From Nocardia alni (GTDB lineage Bacteria; Actinomycetota; Actinomycetes; Mycobacteriales; Mycobacteriaceae), in assembly GCF_019038435.1 (NCBI RefSeq), contig NZ_JAGPOX010000036.1, forward strand, positions 1-64,000: a stretch of 64,000 nucleotides of DNA. Direction: 5' to 3'. Of the stretch, positions 19,034 to 27,109 are shown one piece after another (the first letter of the stretch is position 1; each line of letters begins with the position of its first letter). A program made the translations under genes and the position numbers. The notes under the pieces are model-generated. The model worked only from the letters and a program-made list of their open reading frames with translations. It did not search any database and was not told the origin of the DNA.

Positions 19034-19336
19034 TTACGGTGTCGCCGCCCGTTCGATGATAGTGCCCGGAGTAACAGTCGTCTTCAGTCTGGCATCCAAC
19101 GCGATTGTTGTTTTACCCGGTAAATTGTGCGTTTCGATCGTTCGGACCGTCGCTTCGACCAGGCCGTGAGCGTGCCGGACTGACAGTATGTCGCCGATGG
19201 TTATCGCCTCACCGGTCAGAGCGCCTGTGACGAAAATCCACTGCGGTCGGCTGCGGAGGGTGTCAATGCGCTCGACAACCATATGAGAAATCTGTTCGGT
19301 CAATACGCATTCCCTCATTGGGCGATAGCGAAGCAT
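19034..19336 (-). CDS. Small EF-Tu domain-2-like beta-barrel protein (second copy)
   Basis: The 100-residue protein has the strand and turn pattern of domain 2 of translational GTPases: VERIDTLRSRPQWIFVTGALTGEAITIGDILSV, then VEATVRTIETHNLPG, then VTPGTIIE. There is no GTPase domain. A second start (ATG 7 codons in) is possible. It follows a sequence-divergent paralogue and the effector gene, which suggests an immunity or chaperone role; that is inference. Confidence 0.6.
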   Translation of the reverse strand: MLRYRPMRECVLTEQISHMVVERIDTLRSRPQWIFVTGALTGEAITIGDILSVRHAHGLVEATVRTIETHNLPGKTTIALDARLKTTVTPGTIIERAATP

Positions 19337-19360
19337 ACCTGCTGGCGTCTCGTGCCTGAC

Positions 19361-19630
19361 CTATCGCGGTGGCTCTTCCTCTGAGACCGAGTAGATTACG
19401 TCTCCGGGTTCGATCTGCGCGGAGAGCTCTGTGGAGAACATCAAGGCGATCTCGTCGTCTGAGTGGTGATGGAAGTCGAGTGCTTCCAGGCGGCCTCGGT
19501 ATTTCATGCCGTCTTCCTTGCGGAGTTCGACCTCCTGACCGATTGTGAAGTTCCCTGTCGCCTGCCCGGCCACGTACGGGTTCGGCAGGACGCTGATACG
19601 GAAAATCTCTCTCACTCGGAATTCGCTCAT
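19361..19630 (-). CDS. Small EF-Tu domain-2-like beta-barrel protein, candidate immunity protein
   Basis: The 89-residue protein reads as one small beta barrel: FRVREIFRISVLPNPYVAGQATG, FTIGQEVELRKEDGMKYRGRLEALDF and IEPGDVIYSVSEEE. The pattern is that of the EF-Tu domain-2 fold, as in the next gene downstream. It starts 4 bases after the end of the secreted metallopeptidase-type effector, which is the usual place for an immunity gene in polymorphic toxin loci. The function is inferred from position and small size only. Confidence 0.65.
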   Translation of the reverse strand: MSEFRVREIFRISVLPNPYVAGQATGNFTIGQEVELRKEDGMKYRGRLEALDFHHHSDDEIALMFSTELSAQIEPGDVIYSVSEEEPPR

Positions 19631-19633
19631 CGC

Positions 19634-21049
19634 TCACCCACCTGTCTTTCCACCGAGATAGTTGTCCCAGAACTGTTGGTCTGCGGCGTATGCCTCATCT
19701 TCCATCGCATTCTTGGTCTCTGAGTTGATCAGTCCGGCGCGGTATTGGTCGATATGAACTTTTTCGTGGACCAACGTTCGCATCAACGACTCCTCATCGG
19801 CAAATGCGGATGGAGCGAAGACGATATGGCCAGGCACTGTGCTCGCGCTCGCCTGGGCATAGCCGTCATAGAAACGAATGTCGTCAGGCGTACTGGCTAT
19901 GTCCACTCGCACTCCTGACAAATCGACGCCAGCTCGGCGGGCGTACTCCTGGATCGTATCCTGCGTGATTGGGAGATGATCACCGCTGTCCAAGACTTCC
20001 TGGCTCGTTCGGTTTCCCATCCGCGAGTACATACGTCCGTCGGCCAAGAGGGGGCCGCGCAGAGTCGGAAGTGTCTGGATCTTGGCGGCGGTGATCCAGT
20101 CGCCTATCTTGTTCACCAGGGGCCGGATTCGTTCGGTGAGTGGTGTGAGGGTGTCGGTGATGATCTTGCCGATTTTGGCGGCGAGTTCGGTGATGATGGT
20201 GGAGATGCGTCGGGCTCTGATGGTGGCGCGGGTGGCGAGTGCGGAGTTGCCGGCCCATTCGGACAGGCTGCCGGTGAGGGGTGTGAGGAGGGCGGCTCCG
20301 GCTTCCCAGGCGGCGGTTTCCAGGGCGAATTCTTTGAGTTCGTCGAGGATTTTGTGGTGGGCGTCGTCGAGGTGGGTGGCGTATTCGCCGCAGGCGTCGC
20401 CGAGGCTTTGGCAGGCGTCGGCCAACGTGTTTAAGTTGTTTTGCCGGTCGGTGCAGGTTTGGACGGTGATCGGGATTTCGGGGGATTGCTGGTTGGTGAG
20501 CAGGCTGATCGCGTCGGGGGCGGTTTGGGCGATGGTGCGGTAATCGCTGGAGGCGGTGTGCCAGGCGTCCTTGGCGGCGTCGAGCCGGTCTTGGTGACCG
20601 TCGGGCCAGGCCGCGCCGACGAGATCTTTGAGGATCGACCAGCCGAAGGGTTCCGGGATGCCGTCCCCGGCGGCCGAGGGGGTGAATTCGGCCAGGCAGG
20701 GATCCGGAATCAATTGAGGCGCAGGGGGCAGTGGGAGGTTGCGGTGGTCCGCGGTGGTTTCGGCGATCTGGTGGTTGTAGGCGCCGGTGACGATCAGATC
20801 GCGGGTCTGCCCGCATGCGGTCGCCAGTTTCGCTGCCGTCGAGATCGCTGCTTGGGCGCCGGGGGTATAGGAGGCGGCCCATTGCTGCCCGATGCTGTCG
20901 TCGCCGGCCATGCCCTCGTTGGCAGCCAGGACGGCCAGCAGTCCACCGTGGGTGGTTTTCGTGTCCGTGGACATCTGCGCGAATACTTCGCCGGCGGAAT
21001 GGTATTCGTCGCCGCGGCACACGATGATCGGGACTGTGGGCGGGCTCAT
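19634..21049 (-). CDS. ESX-linked effector with C-terminal HExxH metallopeptidase-like domain
   Basis: The start ATG 21049 overlaps the stop of the WXG100 gene (ATGA). The 471-residue product has an N-terminal alpha/beta region (TVPIIVCRGDEYHSAGEVF), a central helical region (about 215-330, LSEWAGNSALATRATIRARRI) and a C-terminal domain. That domain carries LVHEKVHIDQYRAG (HExxH at 428-432) and EDEAYAADQ about 20 residues later, a gluzincin pattern close to DUF4157-type peptidases. I infer a protein delivered by an ESX/T7-type system and acting as a protease or toxin. The two following small genes may protect the producer. Confidence 0.75.
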   Translation of the reverse strand: MSPPTVPIIVCRGDEYHSAGEVFAQMSTDTKTTHGGLLAVLAANEGMAGDDSIGQQWAASYTPGAQAAISTAAKLATACGQTRDLIVTGAYNHQIAETTADHRNLPLPPAPQLIPDPCLAEFTPSAAGDGIPEPFGWSILKDLVGAAWPDGHQDRLDAAKDAWHTASSDYRTIAQTAPDAISLLTNQQSPEIPITVQTCTDRQNNLNTLADACQSLGDACGEYATHLDDAHHKILDELKEFALETAAWEAGAALLTPLTGSLSEWAGNSALATRATIRARRISTIITELAAKIGKIITDTLTPLTERIRPLVNKIGDWITAAKIQTLPTLRGPLLADGRMYSRMGNRTSQEVLDSGDHLPITQDTIQEYARRAGVDLSGVRVDIASTPDDIRFYDGYAQASASTVPGHIVFAPSAFADEESLMRTLVHEKVHIDQYRAGLINSETKNAMEDEAYAADQQFWDNYLGGKTGG

Positions 21050-21339
21050 TGTGGCCACATACCGTGGTTGGTGGGCCCGACCGCGTCGTATGCTTCGCGG
21101 GCTGTGGTGAGTGTGCGGCGTAGCTCGGTGAGCGCTTCGCGCATCTCGGTGACCGCCGCGATCCGGGTGTCGTGTGCGGTTTTGTGGGCGGTGGCTGCGT
21201 CGCCGTTCCAGTCGACGTGCAGTGTTTCGACGCGTTTGTCGATGTCGGCCGCGGATTGTTCGATGGCGGATTCGAGGGTCGTGGTGGCGTCGATGAGTCG
21301 TTGCATCTCGTCGAGATCGACGCGGTAGGTCGCTGCCAC
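21046..21339 (-). CDS. WXG100-family (EsxA-like) protein
   Basis: The 97-residue protein forms a helical hairpin with the turn motif at HVDWNGDAA, a WNG variant of WXG, between two heptad-rich helices (DEMQRLIDATTTLESAIEQSAADIDKRV and IAAVTEMREALTELRRTLTTAREAY). WXG100 proteins are secreted as dimers by ESX systems. It starts 2 bases after the preceding WXG100 gene and its stop overlaps the effector start, so the three genes are coupled. Confidence 0.85.
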   Translation of the reverse strand: MAATYRVDLDEMQRLIDATTTLESAIEQSAADIDKRVETLHVDWNGDAATAHKTAHDTRIAAVTEMREALTELRRTLTTAREAYDAVGPTNHGMWPQ

Positions 21340-21341
21340 GG

Positions 21342-21671
21342 TCAGATGCCTGGGAGGTTGAGGCTGGATCCGGTTCGGGTGATCGCCTGGGCGTGGGCGT
21401 TGTCGGTGGTGAGGAATCCGGTGGCGGTGGTGCGCAAGGCATCAGCGTCGGTGGCGAACGAACCGATCACCCGCCGGGCAGCGTTTTCCCAGTCCGTCCA
21501 GGGGGTTTCGTGGGATGAGGCGGCGGTGCCGGACCACTCTGGGCCGATGAACGCGCGCACGGCGCGCATGTGGGTATCGACCTTGTCGGCGAGTTCCTCG
21601 ACGGTCTTGTCCAGCCCTTGCGCAGTGGCACGCAGCGCTTCGGGATCTACATCGGCACGACCAGACAACAC
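21342..21671 (-). CDS. WXG100-family (EsxB-like) protein
   Basis: The 109-residue product has a WSG turn (GPEWSGTAA) between two helices and is the likely partner of the WXG100 protein immediately downstream. It begins with GTG at 21671 after a GGAGGGGG site. A TATAGT hexamer (reverse strand, about 21709-21714) roughly 40 bases upstream could be the -10 box for this operon, giving a short leader. Confidence 0.85.
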   Translation of the reverse strand: MLSGRADVDPEALRATAQGLDKTVEELADKVDTHMRAVRAFIGPEWSGTAASSHETPWTDWENAARRVIGSFATDADALRTTATGFLTTDNAHAQAITRTGSSLNLPGI

Positions 21672-21901
21672 AAGCCCCCTCCTGCTACCACTGGCTCATC
21701 GAATCTCCACTATAGAGTCGGGCTACCGGGCCGCCCAGCGGAGCAGACCAATCGCGCTGCGGTTCGGGTTCGCATGCGCTGAGAACCGGCCCGCTGACGC
21801 CTGCTTGTGCGAATATCCTGTGATCCCGCTGGTGAGCGTTCCTGGGGAGCACAGTTGACAGGACCCGTGGTTTGTCGACTTGATCGAAATCATGGGGCAG
21901 G
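21672..21901 (-). promoter_or_regulatory. Upstream region of the ESX-type operon
   Basis: The region holds no recognisable gene. A reverse-strand TATAGT at about 21709-21714 is a plausible -10 element. No good -35 was found. Confidence 0.35.
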
Positions 21902-22972
21902 TCATGAGTGACCGTGTTTGTCGGCCGCGATGTCCAAGAGCAATTTTGCGCTGGCGTCCTCGTCGAGTGCGACGTGGTGGATCTCGTTGACGGCGGTGCG
22001 GTAGGTGGTGATGTCGGTGTGGTGGTCGAGGTAGTGGGTGGAGGTGAGCCTGGGCAGGTGGACAACTGGTGGTTCTGTCAGTTCGGGTATCGGGTGTTCA
22101 GGGAATTCCAGCAGGTCGAACGCGCCGACGAGCAGGCCCGGATGGATACCGGCGTGCTGGGGAACGATGCGTATGGACACGCCCGGCTGTTCGCCGAGAG
22201 TCACCAGATGCGCGAGTTGATCTCTGCGTACCTGGGGGCCGCCGGGCAGATCGCGTACTGCGGTTTCGCGCAGGATCACCCGCACGTCGACGGTATCGGG
22301 GGCGCGATCCAGTAGATGCTCGTGCCGATGGTCGAGGAATTCGAGCATGCGGTCCACCTCGTCGCGCGGGAGGTCGGAGGACTCGGCACGCGCGAGCGCT
22401 CGCCGGTACCCAGGTGTCTGCGCCATCGGCGGGATGAGGTCTGGGTGAAAGGTCGTCACGCGCTGTGCATGGTCTTCCCAACCCAGCAGCAGCTCGATCT
22501 CGTCTGAGACGAGATCCTTGCAGTCATACCACCAGCGCGGATTCTTTACCCCCTGCGCGAGTGTCAAAAGCGCTGCGGTCATCTCGTGAGAGGCGCCGTA
22601 CAGGTGGCACAAGGCCATGACGTACACCCGTTTCACAATTCTGGTCTTCTGCCCGATTTCCATGCGCCATAAGGTTTGCGGGGAAATCTCCATCGCCTCG
22701 GCCGCAGTTGCAGCCGATACCTCGGACGCCTCCCGCAGCTGTTTCAACCCGCGGCCCAGCATCCGCCGCGATACGACCGAGCTGGTCACAGTAATGCCTC
22801 CTGGCAGGGTTGTTCCAGGTGCGGAGGACTGACCGGGGACGGGTAGTGGTGTTGCGCGATGCATCGGTGGGGATGTCATGTCGGCCACCGCGTTTGGTTC
22901 CGGGGCGCGGGCTGTGACGGCGAGTCGCTGACCGTCGTCCAGGTGGTTGTTGGTGGATCGGGCGGCGGTCAT
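21902..22972 (-). CDS. Helix-turn-helix regulator with DUF5753 domain (copy 2)
   Basis: The 356-residue protein has a low-complexity N-terminus, an XRE-type HTH (LGRGLKQLREASEVSAATAAEAMEISPQTLWRMEIGQKTRI) and a DUF5753 sensor domain (WEDHAQRVTTFHPDLIPPMAQTPGYRRAL and ITTYRTAVNEIHHVALDEDASAKLL). Members of this actinobacterial family control development and secondary metabolism, usually in small gene sets. The start overlaps the stop of the upstream gene by 4 bases. It is a paralogue of the regulator at 23520-24428. Confidence 0.85.
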   Translation of the reverse strand: MTAARSTNNHLDDGQRLAVTARAPEPNAVADMTSPPMHRATPLPVPGQSSAPGTTLPGGITVTSSVVSRRMLGRGLKQLREASEVSAATAAEAMEISPQTLWRMEIGQKTRIVKRVYVMALCHLYGASHEMTAALLTLAQGVKNPRWWYDCKDLVSDEIELLLGWEDHAQRVTTFHPDLIPPMAQTPGYRRALARAESSDLPRDEVDRMLEFLDHRHEHLLDRAPDTVDVRVILRETAVRDLPGGPQVRRDQLAHLVTLGEQPGVSIRIVPQHAGIHPGLLVGAFDLLEFPEHPIPELTEPPVVHLPRLTSTHYLDHHTDITTYRTAVNEIHHVALDEDASAKLLLDIAADKHGHS

Positions 22973-23520
22973 TCGTGGAGTCCTGGAAAGTCGGCGGTGC
23001 GTGTGGTGGGTGAGTGGCGTGCGGGGAGTGTGTGTGGGTACAGCTTTCGGTGCTGGCGGGTGTAGGCCGCGCGGGCGGTGATGAACGCGACGGTGGCTTG
23101 CTGGTGCCCGTCAGCCTCGCCGGGGGCGGTACTGGGTGTGGTGCGCCGGTACTGCTGCCAGGCGCGGGCAACCCGGTCCACCAAAGGGCCCAGGGCACAA
23201 TCTGCTGCGGCGTGGTTGATCCGGTCGATCAAGTGAGCGCGCACGACATCGGCGATGTTGGCGATCCCTACTTCCGACAACACGTTGGCGCCGGTTACTC
23301 CGTCGTCGGTGGTGACTATGTCCGGGGTGATCCAGTGATCGACGGTGGCCAGTAGGAACGCAGCCTGCAGGATGGGCCGGGCCGGGCCGGCGACAGGCAC
23401 AGTGCCGGTCATCGCGGCGACCAGCTCTCGGATCGCAGGTACCGCTGAGGGCGAGGGCGACCGCCGGATGCAGGCGGGTGAGACCGGATTCATTGTGGGC
23501 GGATGGGGCTTTTTGTGCAT
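22969..23520 (-). CDS. Hypothetical protein between two DUF5753 regulators
   Basis: The ATG at 23520 overlaps the stop of the upstream regulator (TGATG). The 183-residue product is mainly helical and neutral, with VPAIRELVAAMTGTVP, AAFLLATVDHWITPDIVTT and ARAWQQYRRTT. There is no signal peptide or known motif. It is coupled at both ends, which supports it being real. A start 9 codons later is possible. Confidence 0.6.
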   Translation of the reverse strand: MHKKPHPPTMNPVSPACIRRSPSPSAVPAIRELVAAMTGTVPVAGPARPILQAAFLLATVDHWITPDIVTTDDGVTGANVLSEVGIANIADVVRAHLIDRINHAAADCALGPLVDRVARAWQQYRRTTPSTAPGEADGHQQATVAFITARAAYTRQHRKLYPHTLPARHSPTTRTADFPGLHE

Positions 23521-24428
23521 CACCGATACCGTGCTGCAATCTGACCGATCAGAGTCCTGGAGTGTTCCTCGTCCAGTGCGACGCGGTGGATATCGGTGAC
23601 CGCCGCACGGTAGGGCCGGACCTGCTCGTCGCGTTCCAGGTACGCGGCGGTGGGGAATACCTCCGCGTAGATGATCGGGGGCTCGGGCAGGCCGGTCGCG
23701 GCAAGCGGACCGAACTCCAACACCGAGAACGCTCCGGTGTGCAGCCCGGTGTGGCTCCCGGCCTGCGACGGAATAACGCGAATCGACATGGTCGGCAACT
23801 TGCTCAGAGTTTCGAGGTGGCCCAGTTGTCGGCGCATTACCGTCGCACTGTCGATCGGATGTTCGAGCACGCATTGCAACAGGAACACGTGGATACGAGC
23901 ACCGGTACCGGACAGTTGTTGTTGGCGCCGCGCGGCCAGTTCCACGCGTCGCTGGATGTCCGGTGTCGAGTCCAGCGGGTGCGCGGTCTGCTCGACTGCG
24001 TGGCAATAGCCAGGGACCTGCAGCAGGGTCGGGATCAAGGTGGTGTGGAACAGCGTGAGTGTGCGGGTGGCTTGTTCCAGGGCGATACGGCGGCTGTCGT
24101 CGTCCGAGCACAGGTCCGCGTACGCCGACCACCAGTAGCCGGACCTCGTGCGACCCTCCCGGATCTGCTGTGCCAGGGCTACCAGCACCTGCTGGTCCTC
24201 GGCGCTGACCCTGTAGGCGTCGCACAGAGCGGCCAGGTTCGGGGGCGAGAGCTTCACGGCCAGGCCCTCTTCGAGTCGTCCCATGGACTGCGGGGACATG
24301 TCCACCACCCGCGCCCCGGCCGACTGAGACATCCCCACATCGACACGCAGGGCGCGCAGGCGCCGCGCGAGGGACCGTCGCGCCAGGATCGCTGCTGCAG
24401 TGCGGTCCGGCCGAGTTGTGTTCACCAT
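23520..24428 (-). CDS. Helix-turn-helix regulator with DUF5753 domain (copy 1)
   Basis: The chosen start ATG 24428 overlaps the end of the upstream gene by 7 bases; the frame runs further upstream only as an antisense-like extension. The 302-residue product has an XRE HTH (RRLRALRVDVGMSQSAGARVVDMSPQSMGRLEEG) and DUF5753 (LEQATRTLTLFHTTLIPTLLQVPGYCHAV and VRPYRAAVTDIHRVALDEEHSRTLI). It is a regulator whose ligand is unknown. A diverged copy lies two genes downstream, so a local duplication with an intervening gene is likely. Confidence 0.85.
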   Translation of the reverse strand: MVNTTRPDRTAAAILARRSLARRLRALRVDVGMSQSAGARVVDMSPQSMGRLEEGLAVKLSPPNLAALCDAYRVSAEDQQVLVALAQQIREGRTRSGYWWSAYADLCSDDDSRRIALEQATRTLTLFHTTLIPTLLQVPGYCHAVEQTAHPLDSTPDIQRRVELAARRQQQLSGTGARIHVFLLQCVLEHPIDSATVMRRQLGHLETLSKLPTMSIRVIPSQAGSHTGLHTGAFSVLEFGPLAATGLPEPPIIYAEVFPTAAYLERDEQVRPYRAAVTDIHRVALDEEHSRTLIGQIAARYR

Positions 24429-24856
24429 CCCAGCGACCTCCGCACCCGTCCCAGACTCTCGGTCGCGGCCCACTCCAGGATTTCCAACACGAACATGGTG
24501 TCCTCGTCGCGGCCGGGGTGACGCAGTGCCGGACCGAAACCGCTGTAAATGCCGCGGGCGGCATGCGGATGTGAGAACCAGACGAAGCCCTCGATCCGAC
24601 GGATATAGCATTCACCGATCCACCGCACGAACACATCGATGGTCTCGAATCTCGCCGGGTCCGTGGCCGTGTCCTCGGTTGGGAAGAAAACCGGAAATAC
24701 CGCGCAGATACGCTCGATTGCCGGATCTCCCCAGAATGGTTCCGGTAGTCCGGGAATCGTCACCGTCGCGAAGTGCGTCAGTCGGGTGTCCATGTCGTCG
24801 AGCCACGCGCCCCATGCGGGCGACTCGAACGCGGTCGAATTTGTCAGCTCATCCAT
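24422..24856 (-). CDS. Hypothetical protein, paralogue of the next gene upstream
   Basis: The 144-residue soluble protein has the pattern SPAWGAWLDDMDTRLTHF, VFPVFFPTEDTATDPARF and FVRWIGECYIRRIEGFVWFS. The same order of Trp-rich, Pro-rich and RWIGE/RYFGE segments occurs in the neighbour at 24952-25503, so the two are probably diverged duplicates. The family is not recognised. Position immediately before a DUF5753 regulator is reminiscent of the small partner genes of that regulator class. Confidence 0.6.
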   Translation of the reverse strand: MDELTNSTAFESPAWGAWLDDMDTRLTHFATVTIPGLPEPFWGDPAIERICAVFPVFFPTEDTATDPARFETIDVFVRWIGECYIRRIEGFVWFSHPHAARGIYSGFGPALRHPGRDEDTMFVLEILEWAATESLGRVRRSLGW

Positions 24857-24951
24857 GACAGAGAACCTCGGTCCTTCGATTATGAAGATACAAATGACAT
24901 TTCATGAGAAGCGAAATACGGCAAAGAACCCGGACGAACTTCGACCGGCGG

Positions 24952-25503
24952 TCACCCGTTGATACGTTCGGCCTCTGGGGCCGGATCACCGGCTGCAAGC
25001 CGGGTTGCGCGGCCGGATTGCCACCACACGCTGCACCACTCGCTCAAACCGGCGTGCAGGCTGGCCCACACCCGGCCGTCGCGGGCGCGCAGGGCGCGGT
25101 GGACCCAGTCGGTGACATGGATGCGGGCGTCGGTGTACTCGAACACGATCGTCGCGCGTATACGGTCCGGGTGCTCGGGGGCGGGGTCGTTGTGCCAGTA
25201 CCCGTCCAAGCTGGCGACCAAGACTTCGCCGAAATACCGCGCGTATCGCTCCACTGCCAGCCGGTCACACCCTGCGAGGAATGTCGCAATTGGTTCGGGG
25301 ACAGTGGATTCGGGGAATAGCGCCAGCAGGCTGTGTTCGGCGGCATGCAGCCCCGCGCTGGAATACCGGTCCGCAGGCAGCCGGACCTCGCTGTAGAACT
25401 GCTCGAGGCACCGAGTGCGCTGGCCTAGCCATCCTTGCCATGCATGGGTGAGCGGAGTGTCGATGAATCTGGTTTGGGTGTTTCGGTTGCCACTGTTGAT
25501 CAC
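24952..25503 (-). CDS. Hypothetical protein (paralogous family member)
   Basis: The 183-residue protein begins with GTG after GGAGAGCAAGG. Key segments are THAWQGWLGQRTRCLEQF, LLALFPESTVPEPIATF, ERYARYFGEVLVASLDGYWH and IRATIVFEYTDARIHV. It shares this architecture with the 144-residue protein downstream. No signal peptide or membrane helix is seen. The function is unknown. Confidence 0.6.
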   Translation of the reverse strand: MINSGNRNTQTRFIDTPLTHAWQGWLGQRTRCLEQFYSEVRLPADRYSSAGLHAAEHSLLALFPESTVPEPIATFLAGCDRLAVERYARYFGEVLVASLDGYWHNDPAPEHPDRIRATIVFEYTDARIHVTDWVHRALRARDGRVWASLHAGLSEWCSVWWQSGRATRLAAGDPAPEAERING

Positions 25504-25591
25504 CCTTGCTCTCCTGCGGTGGCTGTGGCGAGCGCTGTGTTCACCTGGGGCTGGTGCTCGATGAACACCACGTGCCGCTTGTCAGATTTGG

Positions 25592-26377
25592 TCATCGCCG
25601 CTCTTCCCGCTGGGCAATTTCGGCGAGCGCGAGAACAACCTGGGCGAACGTCGGCAGCTGATCGTCCGTCGGTGTCTGGATCCAGCAGCGATCCGAGGAT
25701 CCCGGGGTAGGCAAGCGAATGAGTAGGCCCGGGTACGCCAGCGCCATCACCTCGTACGACCGGTACAACTCAACGGTCGTCTCGGCGATATCGATGTCCG
25801 AGGACGGGCATTGGGTGAGGAAGATGCAGGTGCGGTGGTCGGTGAACATTGGTCCGCACTGTTCGCGCAGTTCGGCATGGATTTTTCTGGCCAGAGTGCG
25901 GGATGTCATCAGTCCCACGACCTGCCCTGCGGGGACCGCCAGGGCCGTTCCGTTCTGGGTACGCACCGTGCACAGGCCGAACGTATCCAAGTATACCTTC
26001 GCACGATCGTCGATCAGACGATCGCGGACCAGATCGGGTGCTATCGATTGATCTGGATTTAATAGTGGTGCAATGGCTTTCGGTGACACGAGTGTGGTCG
26101 ACACTGTGGCTCCTTTATCGGTAACGGTGGAATTCGCGATTTGAGGTGGAGTGTCCGCACACCGCGGCGGTGGCGTGGTGTCGGAGCAGGGATCCCATAG
26201 CCGTGCGCACGGCAATGAAATCTGATCCGGGCGAACGTCGTCGTCCACACGGACATTGATCTGGTCGACGTTGGCCAGATCGGCAGCGACCTCGTTGACC
26301 TGTTTGGCAGGGCCTTGGTAATCCAGATGGAGGGGCCCGGAGTCCAAGTGCAGATGTCGCCGCGCCGCCGGTGTCAT
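25592..26377 (-). CDS. Hypothetical protein
   Basis: The ATG overlaps the stop of the upstream small membrane protein (ATGA). The 261-residue product has a His-rich N-terminus, a Cys-containing variable section (about 55-80) and an ordered C-terminal half. There, KVYLDTFGLCTVRTQNGTALAVPAGQVVGLM and LRIRLPTPG-like strands alternate with helices (FAQVVLALAEIAQREE). No catalytic motif is recognised. It is the last gene of a tightly packed set of four. Confidence 0.6.
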   Translation of the reverse strand: MTPAARRHLHLDSGPLHLDYQGPAKQVNEVAADLANVDQINVRVDDDVRPDQISLPCARLWDPCSDTTPPPRCADTPPQIANSTVTDKGATVSTTLVSPKAIAPLLNPDQSIAPDLVRDRLIDDRAKVYLDTFGLCTVRTQNGTALAVPAGQVVGLMTSRTLARKIHAELREQCGPMFTDHRTCIFLTQCPSSDIDIAETTVELYRSYEVMALAYPGLLIRLPTPGSSDRCWIQTPTDDQLPTFAQVVLALAEIAQREERR

Positions 26378-26577
26378 CGACGGGGTGCCCCCTTGCGAGA
26401 GGGGCGCCGTGGTGATGTGCGCATGCGGCTCTGCTGTTCGGCTTGGAACCGGCGTAGGAGGGCAGCCACCGAATCGCGATCATCGGTGACCGGCCACCAG
26501 CACACGAGGCCGATTGTCACGGCGCAGACCACGGCGAGCACCCCGAACGCGAGCAAGAAATACCCGATGCTCGTCAT
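26374..26577 (-). CDS. Small single-pass membrane protein
   Basis: The 67-residue protein has one N-terminal hydrophobic helix (IGYFLLAFGVLAVVCAVTIGLVCWW) and a basic cytoplasmic tail ending RTSPRRPSRKGAPRR. It overlaps the following gene by 4 bases. No family is recognised. Confidence 0.6.
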   Translation of the reverse strand: MTSIGYFLLAFGVLAVVCAVTIGLVCWWPVTDDRDSVAALLRRFQAEQQSRMRTSPRRPSRKGAPRR

Positions 26578-26612
26578 CGTCTGTCACCGCCCGATCGGTA
26601 AATGCAGCATCG

Positions 26613-26792
26613 TCAGTCCTCCCCGGCCTCGCTCGACAGTGCAGCCCCGGCAGAGAGTTGAGCTCGGCAGCCAGGCGGACAGTTGCTGTGCTGGCCCCAC
26701 AGCCGACGCGCGGTGGCCCAGTCCAGGCCGTCGGGCTCATACATGCACTCGGAAGGGTTATTCTTTTGCACCACAACAAGATCCGATGTCAT
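26613..26792 (-). CDS. Small Cys-containing hypothetical protein (59 residues)
   Basis: The start at 26792 overlaps the stop of the preceding gene (ATGA). The product has NNPSECMYEPDGLDWATARRLWGQ followed by NCPPGC, three Cys in all, which could form a metal site or disulfides. Its C-terminus is acidic and Ser/Ala-rich. It has no recognised family. Confidence 0.5.
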   Translation of the reverse strand: MTSDLVVVQKNNPSECMYEPDGLDWATARRLWGQHSNCPPGCRAQLSAGAALSSEAGED

Positions 26793-27109
26793 TTCCGCCA
26801 CCACTTCGGTGCTGCATAATCGGGCGTGATGCGTTTAGCGGCGATCAACGTCTTGTAAGCCGCGCGCTTGCGGGCGCAACTGTGCTCGTGATGCAACTGC
26901 ATCGCACAGCCCGCCTCGACGATCGTCAGCGGACGCGTCGGTGTCGCACAACTCCGCGCGGTTGGCCGCCGAACCGGCCTGAGCTGGCATCCAGCGTGAC
27001 ACGACCGACGGCGCGGCGTGATCGGCCATATGCGGCCGATTCCCGCTCCGCTCAGCGCTGTCGCGACGACTGTGACGAGGAACGGCCGGGCTACCTTCGT
27101 TACTCCCAT
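26789..27109 (-). CDS. Small exported or membrane-anchored basic protein
   Basis: The 106-residue product has a hydrophobic N-terminus (ARPFLVTVVATALSGAGIG) that looks like a signal sequence, then a Cys/Arg-rich middle and the conserved-looking end CAMQLHHEHSCARKRAAYKTLIAAKR. The ATG lies within the last codons of the upstream gene (10-base overlap). No family is recognised. Confidence 0.5.
   Translation of the reverse strand: MGVTKVARPFLVTVVATALSGAGIGRIWPITPRRRSCHAGCQLRPVRRPTARSCATPTRPLTIVEAGCAMQLHHEHSCARKRAAYKTLIAAKRITPDYAAPKWWRK

Noticed and set aside
22969-24636. 555-residue minus-strand frame over the DUF5753 regulator
   Set aside because: Only its last 183 codons are plausible; the rest is a different frame of the regulator gene, which has clear HTH and DUF5753 motifs.
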